Numbered from the stretch's first letter, positions 50,773 to 60,723 are shown. The stretch: 64,000 bases of DNA from Pasteurella sp049941595 (GCA_049941595.1 JBNFNA010000007.1:120110-184109), one strand, 5' to 3'. The notes: a model not told the origin generated them from the letters alone. Program-made: numbers and translations.

Positions 50773-53355
50773 ATGAATAAATCAAGAAAAGGATTAGGCG
50801 TTATTTTGCCTTTCATTTTGCCTTTTGTTGCCTATGCGGAAACCACAGAATTGGAGGTGATTTCGGTGGAAACAGAGGCATTTAAACCCAAGGATAAAGT
50901 CTTTTTAAAACAAGCTGCGAGTAGCACCCGCACCAATTTTGACACGGCGACCCAAAGTTTAGATACCGTGTTGCGTTCTGTGCCAGGTGCTTTTACGCAA
51001 ATTGATAAATCATCAGGCACCGTCTCTGTGAATGTGCGTGGTGGCACTGGGTTTGGGCGGGTGAATTCCCTGATTGATGGGGTTAGCCAAACTTTTTATG
51101 CTAGCTCGGCGGATGGTGGCAGCCGCAGTAGCAGTACTTCGCAATTTGGTAATTTGATTGATCCCGGTTTTTTAAATAGCGTGGATATTGATCGTGGCTC
51201 ATTTGAGGGCAGTAGCGGTGCAAACACCTTGTTAGGCTCTGCCAATTTTAAAACCATCGGCGTGAAAGATTTGGTGGCAGAAGGCAGACAAATTGGCTTT
51301 ATGGGGAAATATTTATGGGGCAGTAATGCGACAGAACCCCAAGTGCTAGGTGCGGTGGCTTTTAAGCGAGATTTTGGCAATGAGCGTTGGTTCGGCTTGT
51401 TATATGGTTTTAGTGAACGTCATCTTTCACAAGATTATCGCATTGGTGGTGGCAGAAAAGTGACGGAAAGCTCCATTGATTTAACCAATCTTGATGAAGA
51501 CGACCGTGAGCAAACAGACACGTCCCCTTTTGATGCCAAACATGTGCGTCAACGCCCTGTGAGCCATATTGCGAAATTAGAATATGGTGATCGTTATCAG
51601 CAAAGCACCTTGTCTTATCGCGAATACCAAACTCGTGTAGGGGGGCGTGCGATTCAAAACCATAACTACCAAGCCAACTACCATTTTGCTTTGCCAGACA
51701 GCAAATGGTTAGATTTTAACTTCTTGGTGGCTCGCAATGTGTCTTCACAACATTATGCGGCAGGGGCAAGAATTATTGGTAAACCATTATTAGCCCCGTT
51801 AAGTGTGAGCAATACCGCCGATACCTTCGATATCAACAACACTTTCCATCTTGATTTACCTTTAGACGTGGGCTTAAAAACCCGTGTGGGATTCACCACC
51901 TTGCAAAGCCGTTATTTTAAAAATCGTGATCCCTCAGAGGAGTTGAATATTAACCGTGAGGAGGATGAAGATCCGTATGATTTTGAATGCTTTGGTTTAG
52001 GTTGTGTCAGAAAAAGTTTAGGAAAAGCCACCTTCCAACCAAATGGGCGACAAAATATTATTACCTTTTATGTTGATAATACCCTAAGCTGGAATATCTT
52101 GAGTCTCGATTACAATGTCAATTTGAGCCGATATAGATTAAATGGGGAACGCTTAAAATATCTTCCTTTTTATTTATCGGAAACAGAAAGTGAAATTTCA
52201 TCGCTATACAGAAAAATCCGAAAAGAAAAGGATGCGGCAACACTTGATGAATTGCGTCAAAAAGTTCGAGAACTTCAATCAAAATTGGACTATGTGAAAC
52301 AACATAACTGCCACACATCATACGATGAAGATCTGGAAGAAGAGGTGGAGCAATGTCGTGAAGTGAATTTCACCTTACCTGATCAAAGTGCAGGCAAAAT
52401 GTATAATTATTCTGCTACCTTATCTGCCAATATCCACGACTTGTTTACCCCTTTTGTGAGTTATTCGAAAAGTCACCGTGCCCCGAATATTCGTGAGGTC
52501 TTTTTCTCAAGTGTCAGTGATTATGGTGTTAATACCCATTTAAGACCTGAAAAAGCCAAAGTGGTGCAATTGGGGGTTAATGGTTATCAAGAGAAAGTCT
52601 TTACGGGGAAAGATAAATTAGGCTATAAAGTCGTTTATTATCATACTCGTGTTAAAGATTTTATTTATAACTCAGATAATCGTCAGCCATTGGTCGCGGG
52701 CAGAATAAAATATTTGAACGATACCAATATTTTGCATAAAAACTATCAACAACCTGTCAAAATGACGGGCGTTGAAGCCGAAGTTAACTATGATATGGGC
52801 AATCTCTATTTTAATTTAGCGTATGCCCGGCAAAAAAATAACCAACCTGTTTCATTTACGGATGGCAGTTCAAGAGGGGCGGGAGCAAGTGAAACAGAAA
52901 GATTGTTACAAGGCTTTGGTGCAAGTAAAATTTCGGTGTTACCGAAAGACTATGGATCACTAGAAATTGGGGCACGCTTTTTTGATGGAAAATTGGATAT
53001 TAGCGGTACGGCGAAATACTATGGAAAAAGTAAACGGGTGCTCAGTAAACCTTTAAGTATCAAATCGGGCGATGCTCGTGATACGGTGAAAGAACGTATC
53101 AGAGTGACACAAGACATTCCAAAACAACCGATTATTTTTGATCTGCAAGTGAGCTATGAACCGATTAAAAACCTTGTGTTAAAAGCCGAAATGCAAAATG
53201 TGTTTGATAAACGATACATCAATCCATTGGATGCCAATAATGACTCTGCTAGCCAGTCGGTCTATAACATTGATTTATCCGATAAAACCATCAATGTATT
53301 CAATAACTTTGCTCGTGGTCGCACCTATGTATTCACGTTAAGTTATAAATATTAA
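50773..53355 (+). CDS. TonB-dependent outer-membrane receptor, hemoglobin/transferrin-receptor family
   Basis: 860 residues. A signal peptide (about 1-22) is followed by a possible TonB box (ELEVISV). The plug has TLDTVLRSVPGAF-type sequence (SLDTVLRSVPGAF), VNVRGGTGFGRVNSLIDGVSQ and GANTLLGSANF. The barrel ends FARGRTYVFTLSYKY. These are features of heme/hemoglobin and transferrin receptors. Two extracellular regions stand out: a close cysteine pair (ECFGLGC, about residue 407) and a charged helical insert at about 470-530. No CCAA-type phase-variable tract is present. ATG 50773 is preferred over TTG 50740. Fur-regulated by sequence; ligand uncertain. Confidence 0.88.
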   Translation: MNKSRKGLGVILPFILPFVAYAETTELEVISVETEAFKPKDKVFLKQAASSTRTNFDTATQSLDTVLRSVPGAFTQIDKSSGTVSVNVRGGTGFGRVNSLIDGVSQTFYASSADGGSRSSSTSQFGNLIDPGFLNSVDIDRGSFEGSSGANTLLGSANFKTIGVKDLVAEGRQIGFMGKYLWGSNATEPQVLGAVAFKRDFGNERWFGLLYGFSERHLSQDYRIGGGRKVTESSIDLTNLDEDDREQTDTSPFDAKHVRQRPVSHIAKLEYGDRYQQSTLSYREYQTRVGGRAIQNHNYQANYHFALPDSKWLDFNFLVARNVSSQHYAAGARIIGKPLLAPLSVSNTADTFDINNTFHLDLPLDVGLKTRVGFTTLQSRYFKNRDPSEELNINREEDEDPYDFECFGLGCVRKSLGKATFQPNGRQNIITFYVDNTLSWNILSLDYNVNLSRYRLNGERLKYLPFYLSETESEISSLYRKIRKEKDAATLDELRQKVRELQSKLDYVKQHNCHTSYDEDLEEEVEQCREVNFTLPDQSAGKMYNYSATLSANIHDLFTPFVSYSKSHRAPNIREVFFSSVSDYGVNTHLRPEKAKVVQLGVNGYQEKVFTGKDKLGYKVVYYHTRVKDFIYNSDNRQPLVAGRIKYLNDTNILHKNYQQPVKMTGVEAEVNYDMGNLYFNLAYARQKNNQPVSFTDGSSRGAGASETERLLQGFGASKISVLPKDYGSLEIGARFFDGKLDISGTAKYYGKSKRVLSKPLSIKSGDARDTVKERIRVTQDIPKQPIIFDLQVSYEPIKNLVLKAEMQNVFDKRYINPLDANNDSASQSVYNIDLSDKTINVFNNFARGRTYVFTLSYKY

Positions 53356-53400
53356 TGCCTGTTTAAGCCATAATATGCGACGAAAAGGGCATTAACGCTA

Positions 53401-53444
53401 AAAAAGTGCGGTGGGAAATTTTTTGAAAAACCACCTCACTTTTT
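53401..53444. terminator. Facing uptake signals between two convergent genes
   Basis: AAAAAGTGCGGTGG (53401-53414) faces CCACCTCACTTTTT (53431-53444), with one mismatch. It serves as a terminator for the receptor gene and for the convergent deacetylase-like gene. Confidence 0.75.
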
Positions 53445-53457
53445 GTTCATTCCCCGT

Positions 53458-54300
53458 TTATTCTGGCACGCCTCTCAACATCGGTATTGGCTGATATGGC
53501 GGAGCTGAAGTCGGTGCTGGGATATCATTAAACAATAAATTAAACGGTTTGACTGGCACCACTTTTTCATTGCGCCATAAACTGCCCATTCCCACTAATT
53601 GCACGTCTTTAGGTAAGTTTTTTAAACCCGCTTGCAACACAGCCACCGTATTTTTACGAGGGTGCCCAATCACAATTGCTGTACCGTGTTTTTGCGCATA
53701 ATGCACTGCATTTTGGAATTGACGTTGCACATCAGCGTATAAATCACTGTCATCTAAGAAAATATGACGATCTAAGGATTTCACACCGTACTCTTTGGCA
53801 ATTTTACTCGCAACGCTGCGTCCAATTGTGCGACTGTCTAAAAAGAATAAATGCTGCTCTCGCAATGATTTCATCAGTTTTGTCATCAACGCACTGTCAG
53901 ATGTTGCGGCACTGCCCATATGGTTATTCATCCCAATGGCGTGTGACACAATACGTTTTGCCGTTTTCACGCGATCATTCACTTCATCTTGGCTTAAACC
54001 TAATTTCAAGCCGCCAGTTTCAATTTTTTGCTGTCCTAACGGCTGCATTGGCATATGAATGAGCACATCGCGCCCTTGTTGTTTAGCTTGTTCATTGCGC
54101 TGACGAGCATGGGGCGCAGAAGGAATAATCGCTACCGAAATTTCTGTCGGCATTGCATAAATCTGCGCATCTTCTTTTTGATGATAGCCAATATCATCAA
54201 TCACAATAGCAAGTTTGGCTGGCTGAGCCACCACCAATGAGCTCAAAAATAGCGCAAAAACAGCCGCACTTTTTTGCCAATGACGCACTAACTTTCTCAT
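53458..54300 (-). CDS. Divergent polysaccharide deacetylase family protein (YibQ-like)
   Basis: 280 residues with a signal peptide (about 1-26, ending VVAQPA). LAIVIDDIGYHQKEDAQI, LIHMPMQP, GMNNHMGS and IVIGHPRKNT are the signature blocks of the YibQ family, which has a deacetylase-like fold and a periplasmic location; activity unproven. Its ATG overlaps the envC stop (ATGA), as in enteric bacteria, where yibQ follows envC. Confidence 0.88.
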   Translation of the reverse strand: MRKLVRHWQKSAAVFALFLSSLVVAQPAKLAIVIDDIGYHQKEDAQIYAMPTEISVAIIPSAPHARQRNEQAKQQGRDVLIHMPMQPLGQQKIETGGLKLGLSQDEVNDRVKTAKRIVSHAIGMNNHMGSAATSDSALMTKLMKSLREQHLFFLDSRTIGRSVASKIAKEYGVKSLDRHIFLDDSDLYADVQRQFQNAVHYAQKHGTAIVIGHPRKNTVAVLQAGLKNLPKDVQLVGMGSLWRNEKVVPVKPFNLLFNDIPAPTSAPPYQPIPMLRGVPE

Positions 54301-55529
54301 TTCAACCAACCTACTGGGTTAACAGCAACCCCTTTACGGCGGATTTCAAAATAAAGTGCTGATTGAGATTGTCCACCACTGCTACCCACTTCTGCGATTT
54401 TTTGACCCGCTTTCACGAATTGTCCTTCTTTCACTAAGACCGATTGATTATAACCATATAAACTTAAATCCTGTTCGCCGTGTTTTACAATCACCATCAA
54501 GCCATAACCTTGCAGCCAGCTGGCTAAAATCACACGTCCATCGGCAATACTTTTCACAGCACTGCCTTTACTTGCCCCAATCACTATACCTTTCCAACGT
54601 AATTCGCCCATTTGTGTTGAGCCAAAACTATTGAGGATTTTCCCTGCAGTTGGATAGGAATATTGTTTTTTCGGGGTACCCAATCCACTAGAGCTGGCCA
54701 TCAACTGTTTTTCTTGAGCAGTTGGTTTATAAGGTTTGTGCGTTTTCTTTTCTTCTGCTTGTTTTTTCTGAGCATAGGCCTCACGTTCGCGCTGTTCTTG
54801 CTGACGAGCGGCTTGTTCTGCGCGTTCAATTTCTTGGCGCAATGCATTTTCATTAGCGCGCAATGTTTCCAAGCGATTTTCATCACGCGATAAATTACGA
54901 TTAAGTTGATTTAAGGTAGATTGCCGCTCTTGCTGTACTTTTTGCAGATCTTGTTGCTGTTTTTTCTGCTGGGATAGTTGGCTTTGCTGCTCTTTTTGTT
55001 GTGACAAAATCGTGGCTTTTTCCTGTTCAAGCTGTGCTTGAGTGGCTTTTATATCCTCGATTAAATCTAAACGCGCTTGGTTCATATGCGCATAATATTG
55101 TTTCAGACGATCCGCATTTTTCGCATCTTCTGACAAAATTCTTTCCATCACGGAAGGATTTGCACCAGAACGATAGGCAGAGTCGAGCTGTTTCGCTAAC
55201 TTTTGTTTTTGCTCTCGCTCTTGTTTTTCTAAGCGTTTAATTTGCTTTTCAGTTTCACTGATGATTTTCCGGCTTTCTTTTAAATCCGTTTCAGTTTGGC
55301 GTAGTTGAGTCAACACTTGATTAATTTGATTTTCTTGGTTTTTTAAATGCGATTGCAACTTTTGCTGCTCTTTTTTCTGTTCAGCAATTTTTTGTTCTTG
55401 TTGCTTAATTTGTTGCTGAATTTTTGAAAGATCGTTCGCCAATACATTCACTGAAATGCACAACAATCCGCAACAAAGTGCGGTCAATTTTTTCAAATTT
55501 TTCGCCTGAGCCAATCTAAACCACATCAA
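54297..55529 (-). CDS. envC: Murein hydrolase activator EnvC
   Basis: 410-residue periplasmic protein. Signal peptide (about 1-31, ending VLANDL), a long Gln/Lys/Glu-rich coiled coil (about 35-265), then a LytM domain (about 295-410, ILNSFGSTQMGELRWKGIVI, ending GVAVNPVGWLK). In relatives the LytM domain is catalytically inactive and instead activates AmiA/AmiB amidases when gated by FtsEX, which is encoded at 36.6-38.2 kb. Translationally coupled to the next gene. Confidence 0.93.
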   Translation of the reverse strand: MMWFRLAQAKNLKKLTALCCGLLCISVNVLANDLSKIQQQIKQQEQKIAEQKKEQQKLQSHLKNQENQINQVLTQLRQTETDLKESRKIISETEKQIKRLEKQEREQKQKLAKQLDSAYRSGANPSVMERILSEDAKNADRLKQYYAHMNQARLDLIEDIKATQAQLEQEKATILSQQKEQQSQLSQQKKQQQDLQKVQQERQSTLNQLNRNLSRDENRLETLRANENALRQEIERAEQAARQQEQREREAYAQKKQAEEKKTHKPYKPTAQEKQLMASSSGLGTPKKQYSYPTAGKILNSFGSTQMGELRWKGIVIGASKGSAVKSIADGRVILASWLQGYGLMVIVKHGEQDLSLYGYNQSVLVKEGQFVKAGQKIAEVGSSGGQSQSALYFEIRRKGVAVNPVGWLK

Positions 55530-55708
55530 TAAATTTCCCTTAAAATCAATCTGACTAAATATACCATTATTTGTTCAACGGCTCTAAACCTAATTTTTAA
55601 TTAAATTTTTGCGACAGATCAGAAAAGCACAGTATTTTCCTTTCAAAGACATCAGTTTTTTGCTATAACTTGCCTATTATTTTTGATTAACATTTGAGGA
55701 GATTTTCT

Positions 55709-56392
55709 ATGGAATTGGTCTTTATTCGTCACGGTTTCAGTGAGTGGAATGCAAAAAACTTATTCACAGGCTGGCGCGATGTTAACTTAACTGAGCGTGG
55801 TATTGAAGAAGCAAAATCCGCAGGTAAAAAATTACTTGAAGCAGGTTTCGAATTTGATATCGCATTCACATCTGTGTTAACTCGTGCGATCAAAACTTGT
55901 AATATCGTGTTAGAAGAATCTAACCAACTTTGGATTCCACAAGTCAAAAACTGGCGTTTAAATGAACGTCATTACGGTGCATTACAAGGCTTAGATAAAA
56001 AAGCGACAGCAGAACAATACGGTGATGAGCAAGTACATATTTGGCGTCGTTCTTATGATATTTCTCCTCCAGATTTAGATCCAAAAGATCCAAATTCTGC
56101 ACATAACGACCGCCGTTATGCTCATTTACCAAGCGATGTGGTGCCAAATGCTGAAAACTTAAAAATCACCCTTGAGCGTGTATTACCATTCTGGGAAGAC
56201 CAAATTGCACCAGCATTACTTTCTGGTAAACGTGTTCTTGTCACTGCTCACGGTAACTCATTACGTGCACTTGCAAAACACATCGAAGGTATTTCTGATG
56301 CTGACATTATGGATTTAGAAATCCCAACTGGTCAGCCATTAGTGTACAAACTTGATGACAACTTAAAAGTGGTTGAAAAATACTACCTTTAA
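55709..56392 (+). CDS. gpmA: 2,3-bisphosphoglycerate-dependent phosphoglycerate mutase
   Basis: 227-residue glycolytic mutase. The phosphohistidine motif is FIRHGFSEWN (His near residue 8), LNERHYGALQGLDK holds the acid residue, and the second histidine is in VTAHGNSLRAL. GAGGAGA precedes ATG 55709. Normal length. Ends with a clear terminator. Confidence 0.96.
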   Translation: MELVFIRHGFSEWNAKNLFTGWRDVNLTERGIEEAKSAGKKLLEAGFEFDIAFTSVLTRAIKTCNIVLEESNQLWIPQVKNWRLNERHYGALQGLDKKATAEQYGDEQVHIWRRSYDISPPDLDPKDPNSAHNDRRYAHLPSDVVPNAENLKITLERVLPFWEDQIAPALLSGKRVLVTAHGNSLRALAKHIEGISDADIMDLEIPTGQPLVYKLDDNLKVVEKYYL

Positions 56393-56413
56393 TTGCTAAA
56401 CAAAAGCGATAAG

Positions 56414-56443
56414 AAATCGGGGCAAATGTCCCGATTTTTTTGT
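56414..56443 (+). terminator. gpmA terminator
   Basis: AAATCGGG (56414-56421) pairs with CCCGATTT (56430-56437), then TTTTTG. Confidence 0.9.
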
Positions 56444-56454
56444 TTGGAAGAAAG

Positions 56455-56484
56455 AAAAAGTGCGGTCATTTTTACCGCACTTTT
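56455..56484. terminator. Facing uptake signals, terminator of carB
   Basis: AAAAAGTGCGGT (56455-56466) faces ACCGCACTTTT (56474-56484) around a 7-nt loop, with A/T runs outside. It lies 7 bp past the carB stop. Confidence 0.85.
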
Positions 56485-56491
56485 GATTTCA

Positions 56492-59400
56492 CTAGAATAC
56501 ATCGTTTAAACTTTGATGTAACTCTTGCACTGAATACACATCTGAATCGTCTAAACGACCAACACTTTCAGAAAGTGCTTCTGCGCCCGCAAGTGTCGTT
56601 TGTAAAAAGACTTTTTGTTGCAATGCACTGCGGCGAATTGCGTGCCCATCAGTAACGGTTTCCGCTAAGCCACTCACGGTATTAATCACCAATGCAATTT
56701 CGCCATTTTTAATCGCATCGACGATATTTGGACGACCTTCACGTACTTTATTAATGATTTGCACAGCCACACCATTGTCGCGCAAGAATTTTGCAGTGCC
56801 TAAGGTTGCACATAAGCCATAGCCCGCTTCTTGCAATTTACGTGCAATTGGTAATAAGCGAGGTTTGTCCGTATCATTTACAGACAAGAACACTTTTCCT
56901 GTTTTTGGAATACGTTCACCAGCGCCTAGCTGTGCTTTTAAGAAGGCTTCCGCAAAGGTTTTGCCCACGCCCATAACTTCACCCGTTGAACGCATTTCTG
57001 GCCCTAATACAGTATCAACACCAGGGAACTTGATGAATGGGAACACCGCTTCTTTCACAGAATAAAAATGTGGAATGATTTCGCCTTGAATACCCTGTTC
57101 TTTCAAACTAATGCCCGCCATTACACGTGCTGCGATTTTCGCTAATGGACGACCTGTTGCTTTGCTCACAAATGGCACAGTACGGCTTGCACGAGGGTTC
57201 ACTTCTAACACATAAATCACGCCATCCTGCACAGCAAATTGCACGTTCATTAAGCCTTTCACCCCTAATGCAAATGCCATTTCTGCGGTTTGGCGACGGA
57301 TTTCATTTTGCACCTCTTGATTTAATGAATACGGCGGTAATGAGCAAGCCGAGTCACCGCTATGAATACCCGCTTGTTCAATATGTTGCATAATGCCGCC
57401 AATCACCACATCTTCGCCGTCGCAAATACAATCTACGTCCACCTCAATCGCATTATTTAAGAAATGGTCGAGTAAGATTGGGCTGTCATTTGACACCGAA
57501 ACGGCCTCACGCATATAACGATTTAACTCCTCGACGTTATACACAATTTGCATTGCACGACCACCCAATACATAAGACGGACGCACCACTAACGGATAGC
57601 CCACTTCCTCTGCCAATTTCACAGCTTCTTCTGCATTACGAGCGGTGCGGTTAATCGGCTGTTTTAAGTTCAATTTGTGAAGAATTTGTTGGAAACGCTC
57701 ACGATCTTCCGCCGCATCAATGCTGTCAGCCGACGTTCCGATAATGTTCACACCATTGGCGTGTAAATCATTCGCTAGTTTTAATGGAGTTTGACCACCG
57801 TAATGCACAATCACACCGTATGGTTTTTCTACGTGGATAATTTCAAGCACATCTTCCAAGGTTAATGGCTCAAAATACAAGCGATCTGAAGTGTCAAAAT
57901 CCGTTGAAACCGTTTCTGGGTTACAGTTCACCATAATGGTTTCAAAGCCACTTTCACGTAAAGCTAATGAGGCGTGAACACAGCAATAATCGAACTCAAT
58001 CCCTTGACCAATACGGTTTGGGCCACCGCCTAAAATCATAATTTTTTTCTTATCTGATGGACGGCTTTCACATTCTTCTTCATAAGTGGAATATAAATAC
58101 GCTGTATCTGAGGTAAACTCACCAGCACAGGTATCGACACGCTTATAAACTGGGTGTAAATTTAACGAAATTCGTTTATTTCTGACCGCACTTTCTGAAG
58201 ACTTAGTCAGCTGAGCAATACGTTTATCAGAGAAGCCTTTGCGTTTTAAACGACGTAATTCCACATAATCCAACTCGTCTAAAGTACGTTTTTCCAACGC
58301 TAATTCTTCCAACACCAAATCTTGAATTTGAATTAAGAACCAAGGGTCAATTTTGCTGTAATGATGCACTTCATCTAAGGTGAAGCCCGCACCAAAGGCA
58401 TCTGCGACATATAAAATGCGTGTTGGCCCAGGGTTTCCCAATTCTTGACGAATTTTCTCAAGATCTTCCGACATTAAATTAAAACCACAAATGCCCGTTT
58501 CTAAACCACGTAAAGCTTTTTGTAATGACTCTTGGAATGTACGCCCCATCGCCATCACTTCGCCTACTGATTTCATTTGAGTAGTCAAACGATCATCGGC
58601 TTTCGGAAACTTTTCAAAAGCAAAACGTGGCACTTTAGTCACTACATAATCAATCGACGGCTCGAAAGAAGCTGGAATTAATCCGCCTGTGATGTCATTA
58701 CGCAATTCATTTAAGGTATAACCGACTGCTAATTTCGCTGCCACTTTCGCAATTGGGAAGCCTGTCGCTTTTGAAGCAAGCGCAGAAGAACGACTTACAC
58801 GTGGGTTCATTTCAATCACAATCATTTCACCATTGGTAGGGTTAATCGCAAATTGAACGTTTGAACCACCGGTATCCACACCGATTTCACGCAACACCGC
58901 AAGGCTGGCGTTACGCATAATTTGATATTCTTTATCGGTTAACGTTTGTGCTGGCGCAACGGTAATTGAGTCGCCCGTATGCACACCCATTGGGTCAAAG
59001 TTTTCAATCGAACACACGATAATGCAGTTATCCGCCTTATCACGCACCACTTCCATTTCGTATTCTTTCCAACCTAATACCGATTGTTCGATTAATAATT
59101 CGTGAGTTGGTGATGCTTCAAAACCACGTTCACAAATGGCATAAAACTCATCTTTGTTATAAGCGATACCACCGCCAGAGCCACCCATAGTGAAAGACGG
59201 ACGAATTAAGGTTGGAAACCCCACTTCCGCTTGCGCTGCCCAGGCTTCATCAAAGGTATGACAAACAAAAGATTTTGGCGTGCTTAAGCCGATTTTTTCC
59301 ATCGCTTCTTTAAAACGACCACGATCTTCCGCTTTATCAATGGCATCTTCAGTCGCACCAATGAGTTCCACATTGTATTTTTTCAACACACCATTTTTCG

Positions 59401-59707
59401 ATAAATCCAGCGCACAATTCAATGCTGTTTGACCACCCATTGTTGGCAAAATCGCATCAGGACGTTCTTTTTCGATGATTTTCTCAACCGTTCGCCACTC
59501 AATCGGCTCAATATAAGTCACGTCCGCCATATTCGGATCAGTCATAATCGTCGCAGGATTTGAGTTCACTAAGACGACTTTATACCCTTCCTCACGCAAC
59601 GCTTTGCACGCTTGCGCACCCGAATAGTCAAATTCACACGCCTGCCCAATCACAATTGGACCCGCGCCGATAATTAATATGGTGTTTATATCTGTACGTT
59701 TTGGCAT
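56492..59707 (-). CDS. carB: Carbamoyl-phosphate synthase large subunit
   Basis: 1071 residues, full length. Two homologous ATP-grasp halves are visible: GAGPIVIGQACEFDYSGAQA in the first and GGGPNRIGQGIEFDYCCVH in the second, each with ERDRF-type and EMNPR/EVNPR motifs. The C-terminal regulatory domain is complete. It makes carbamoyl phosphate for arginine and pyrimidine synthesis. Separated from carA by a PhzF-family gene on the same strand. Confidence 0.97.
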   Translation of the reverse strand: MPKRTDINTILIIGAGPIVIGQACEFDYSGAQACKALREEGYKVVLVNSNPATIMTDPNMADVTYIEPIEWRTVEKIIEKERPDAILPTMGGQTALNCALDLSKNGVLKKYNVELIGATEDAIDKAEDRGRFKEAMEKIGLSTPKSFVCHTFDEAWAAQAEVGFPTLIRPSFTMGGSGGGIAYNKDEFYAICERGFEASPTHELLIEQSVLGWKEYEMEVVRDKADNCIIVCSIENFDPMGVHTGDSITVAPAQTLTDKEYQIMRNASLAVLREIGVDTGGSNVQFAINPTNGEMIVIEMNPRVSRSSALASKATGFPIAKVAAKLAVGYTLNELRNDITGGLIPASFEPSIDYVVTKVPRFAFEKFPKADDRLTTQMKSVGEVMAMGRTFQESLQKALRGLETGICGFNLMSEDLEKIRQELGNPGPTRILYVADAFGAGFTLDEVHHYSKIDPWFLIQIQDLVLEELALEKRTLDELDYVELRRLKRKGFSDKRIAQLTKSSESAVRNKRISLNLHPVYKRVDTCAGEFTSDTAYLYSTYEEECESRPSDKKKIMILGGGPNRIGQGIEFDYCCVHASLALRESGFETIMVNCNPETVSTDFDTSDRLYFEPLTLEDVLEIIHVEKPYGVIVHYGGQTPLKLANDLHANGVNIIGTSADSIDAAEDRERFQQILHKLNLKQPINRTARNAEEAVKLAEEVGYPLVVRPSYVLGGRAMQIVYNVEELNRYMREAVSVSNDSPILLDHFLNNAIEVDVDCICDGEDVVIGGIMQHIEQAGIHSGDSACSLPPYSLNQEVQNEIRRQTAEMAFALGVKGLMNVQFAVQDGVIYVLEVNPRASRTVPFVSKATGRPLAKIAARVMAGISLKEQGIQGEIIPHFYSVKEAVFPFIKFPGVDTVLGPEMRSTGEVMGVGKTFAEAFLKAQLGAGERIPKTGKVFLSVNDTDKPRLLPIARKLQEAGYGLCATLGTAKFLRDNGVAVQIINKVREGRPNIVDAIKNGEIALVINTVSGLAETVTDGHAIRRSALQQKVFLQTTLAGAEALSESVGRLDDSDVYSVQELHQSLNDVF

Positions 59708-59760
59708 TTTTGTTCTCTCTCTGTAAAACGATTAAAAATTTAACCGTACTTTTGTTTATG

Positions 59761-60624
59761 CTAAATTGATGAGTCGGAGTCTTCACTCGGTACAAAAAAC
59801 TCACCCTTGCCCACTGCAATCACTTCACCGCCAACATAAATGGTTTGGGAGTCATCAACGCTTAGTACTAAACGGTTTGGACGTTGGATTTCATCGCCTT
59901 GGGTAATTTTCCAATTCAGTGGCGTTAAGCCATTTTTAATGCATAGTCCACCTAAATTTGCAGCTGCAGATCCTGTGCCCGGGTCTTCCACAACTGCACC
60001 ATTTGAGCCAAAAAATAACCGCACTTTGGCTTGGTTATGTTCTTCAAACCACACATACAAAGCAGATTGTTGAACAAGTTGATGAAAAAGTGCGGTGTCA
60101 ATTTGGCAAGTTTTAATGGCAGAGGCAGAATTCAGTTGGATAAGCAGTTGCTGACTCCCCGTATTCACCCAAGCAATTTGAGCGATGTCAGCTGGTTGCA
60201 AACCCAATAGTTCTGCATATAAAAGGGGATCATCCTTGATAGGTTGAATCTGAATATCCGTATTCAAACTAAAAATAATCTGCTTTTGTTGATGATAAAT
60301 CTCAACCAATCCCGCATTTGTTTGCAGTACATATTGATCGGGTAAACCTAATTGACGATGTAGCACAAACGACGCACCAATCGTAGGATGACCCGCAAAA
60401 GGTAGCTCATAATCAGGGGTAAAAATTCGTAATTTTTTCACCGCACTTAGCTGCTCGGCTTGATGCACAAATACCACTTCGGACAAATTAAATTGTCGTG
60501 CAATCATCTGCATTTGCTGATCGTTTAAACCATCTGCTTGTGGAAAAACAGCCAACGGATTGCCACCAAAATGGCTTTCAGCAAAGACATTGACGAGCTG
60601 ATATGCATAAGGTTTTAACATCAT
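59761..60624 (-). CDS. PhzF-family isomerase-like protein
   Basis: 287-residue two-lobed protein of the PhzF/diaminopimelate-epimerase fold. GGNPLAVF, LSEVVFV (catalytic glutamate equivalent), PFAGHPTIGASF and DPGTGSAAANLGG are the family motifs. The family does not make phenazine in most bacteria and its substrate is unknown. It lies between carA and carB, 99 bp after carA and 53 bp before carB. It carries three uptake signals, two inside the reading frame in linker-like positions. Confidence 0.9.
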   Translation of the reverse strand: MMLKPYAYQLVNVFAESHFGGNPLAVFPQADGLNDQQMQMIARQFNLSEVVFVHQAEQLSAVKKLRIFTPDYELPFAGHPTIGASFVLHRQLGLPDQYVLQTNAGLVEIYHQQKQIIFSLNTDIQIQPIKDDPLLYAELLGLQPADIAQIAWVNTGSQQLLIQLNSASAIKTCQIDTALFHQLVQQSALYVWFEEHNQAKVRLFFGSNGAVVEDPGTGSAAANLGGLCIKNGLTPLNWKITQGDEIQRPNRLVLSVDDSQTIYVGGEVIAVGKGEFFVPSEDSDSSI

Positions 60625-60723
60625 TGAGCCTCAAGTTTCAGATACAAAGTGCGGTTATTATTTGATAAATTTTGCGTAGATAAGCTTATTTTTGTAATTC
60701 TCTACGCAAAGTTAATTTTTTTA

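Noticed and set aside
53676..54062. Plus-strand 128-codon frame over the deacetylase-like gene
   Set aside because: Antisense to a conserved gene, cysteine/histidine-rich nonsense composition, no ribosome site.
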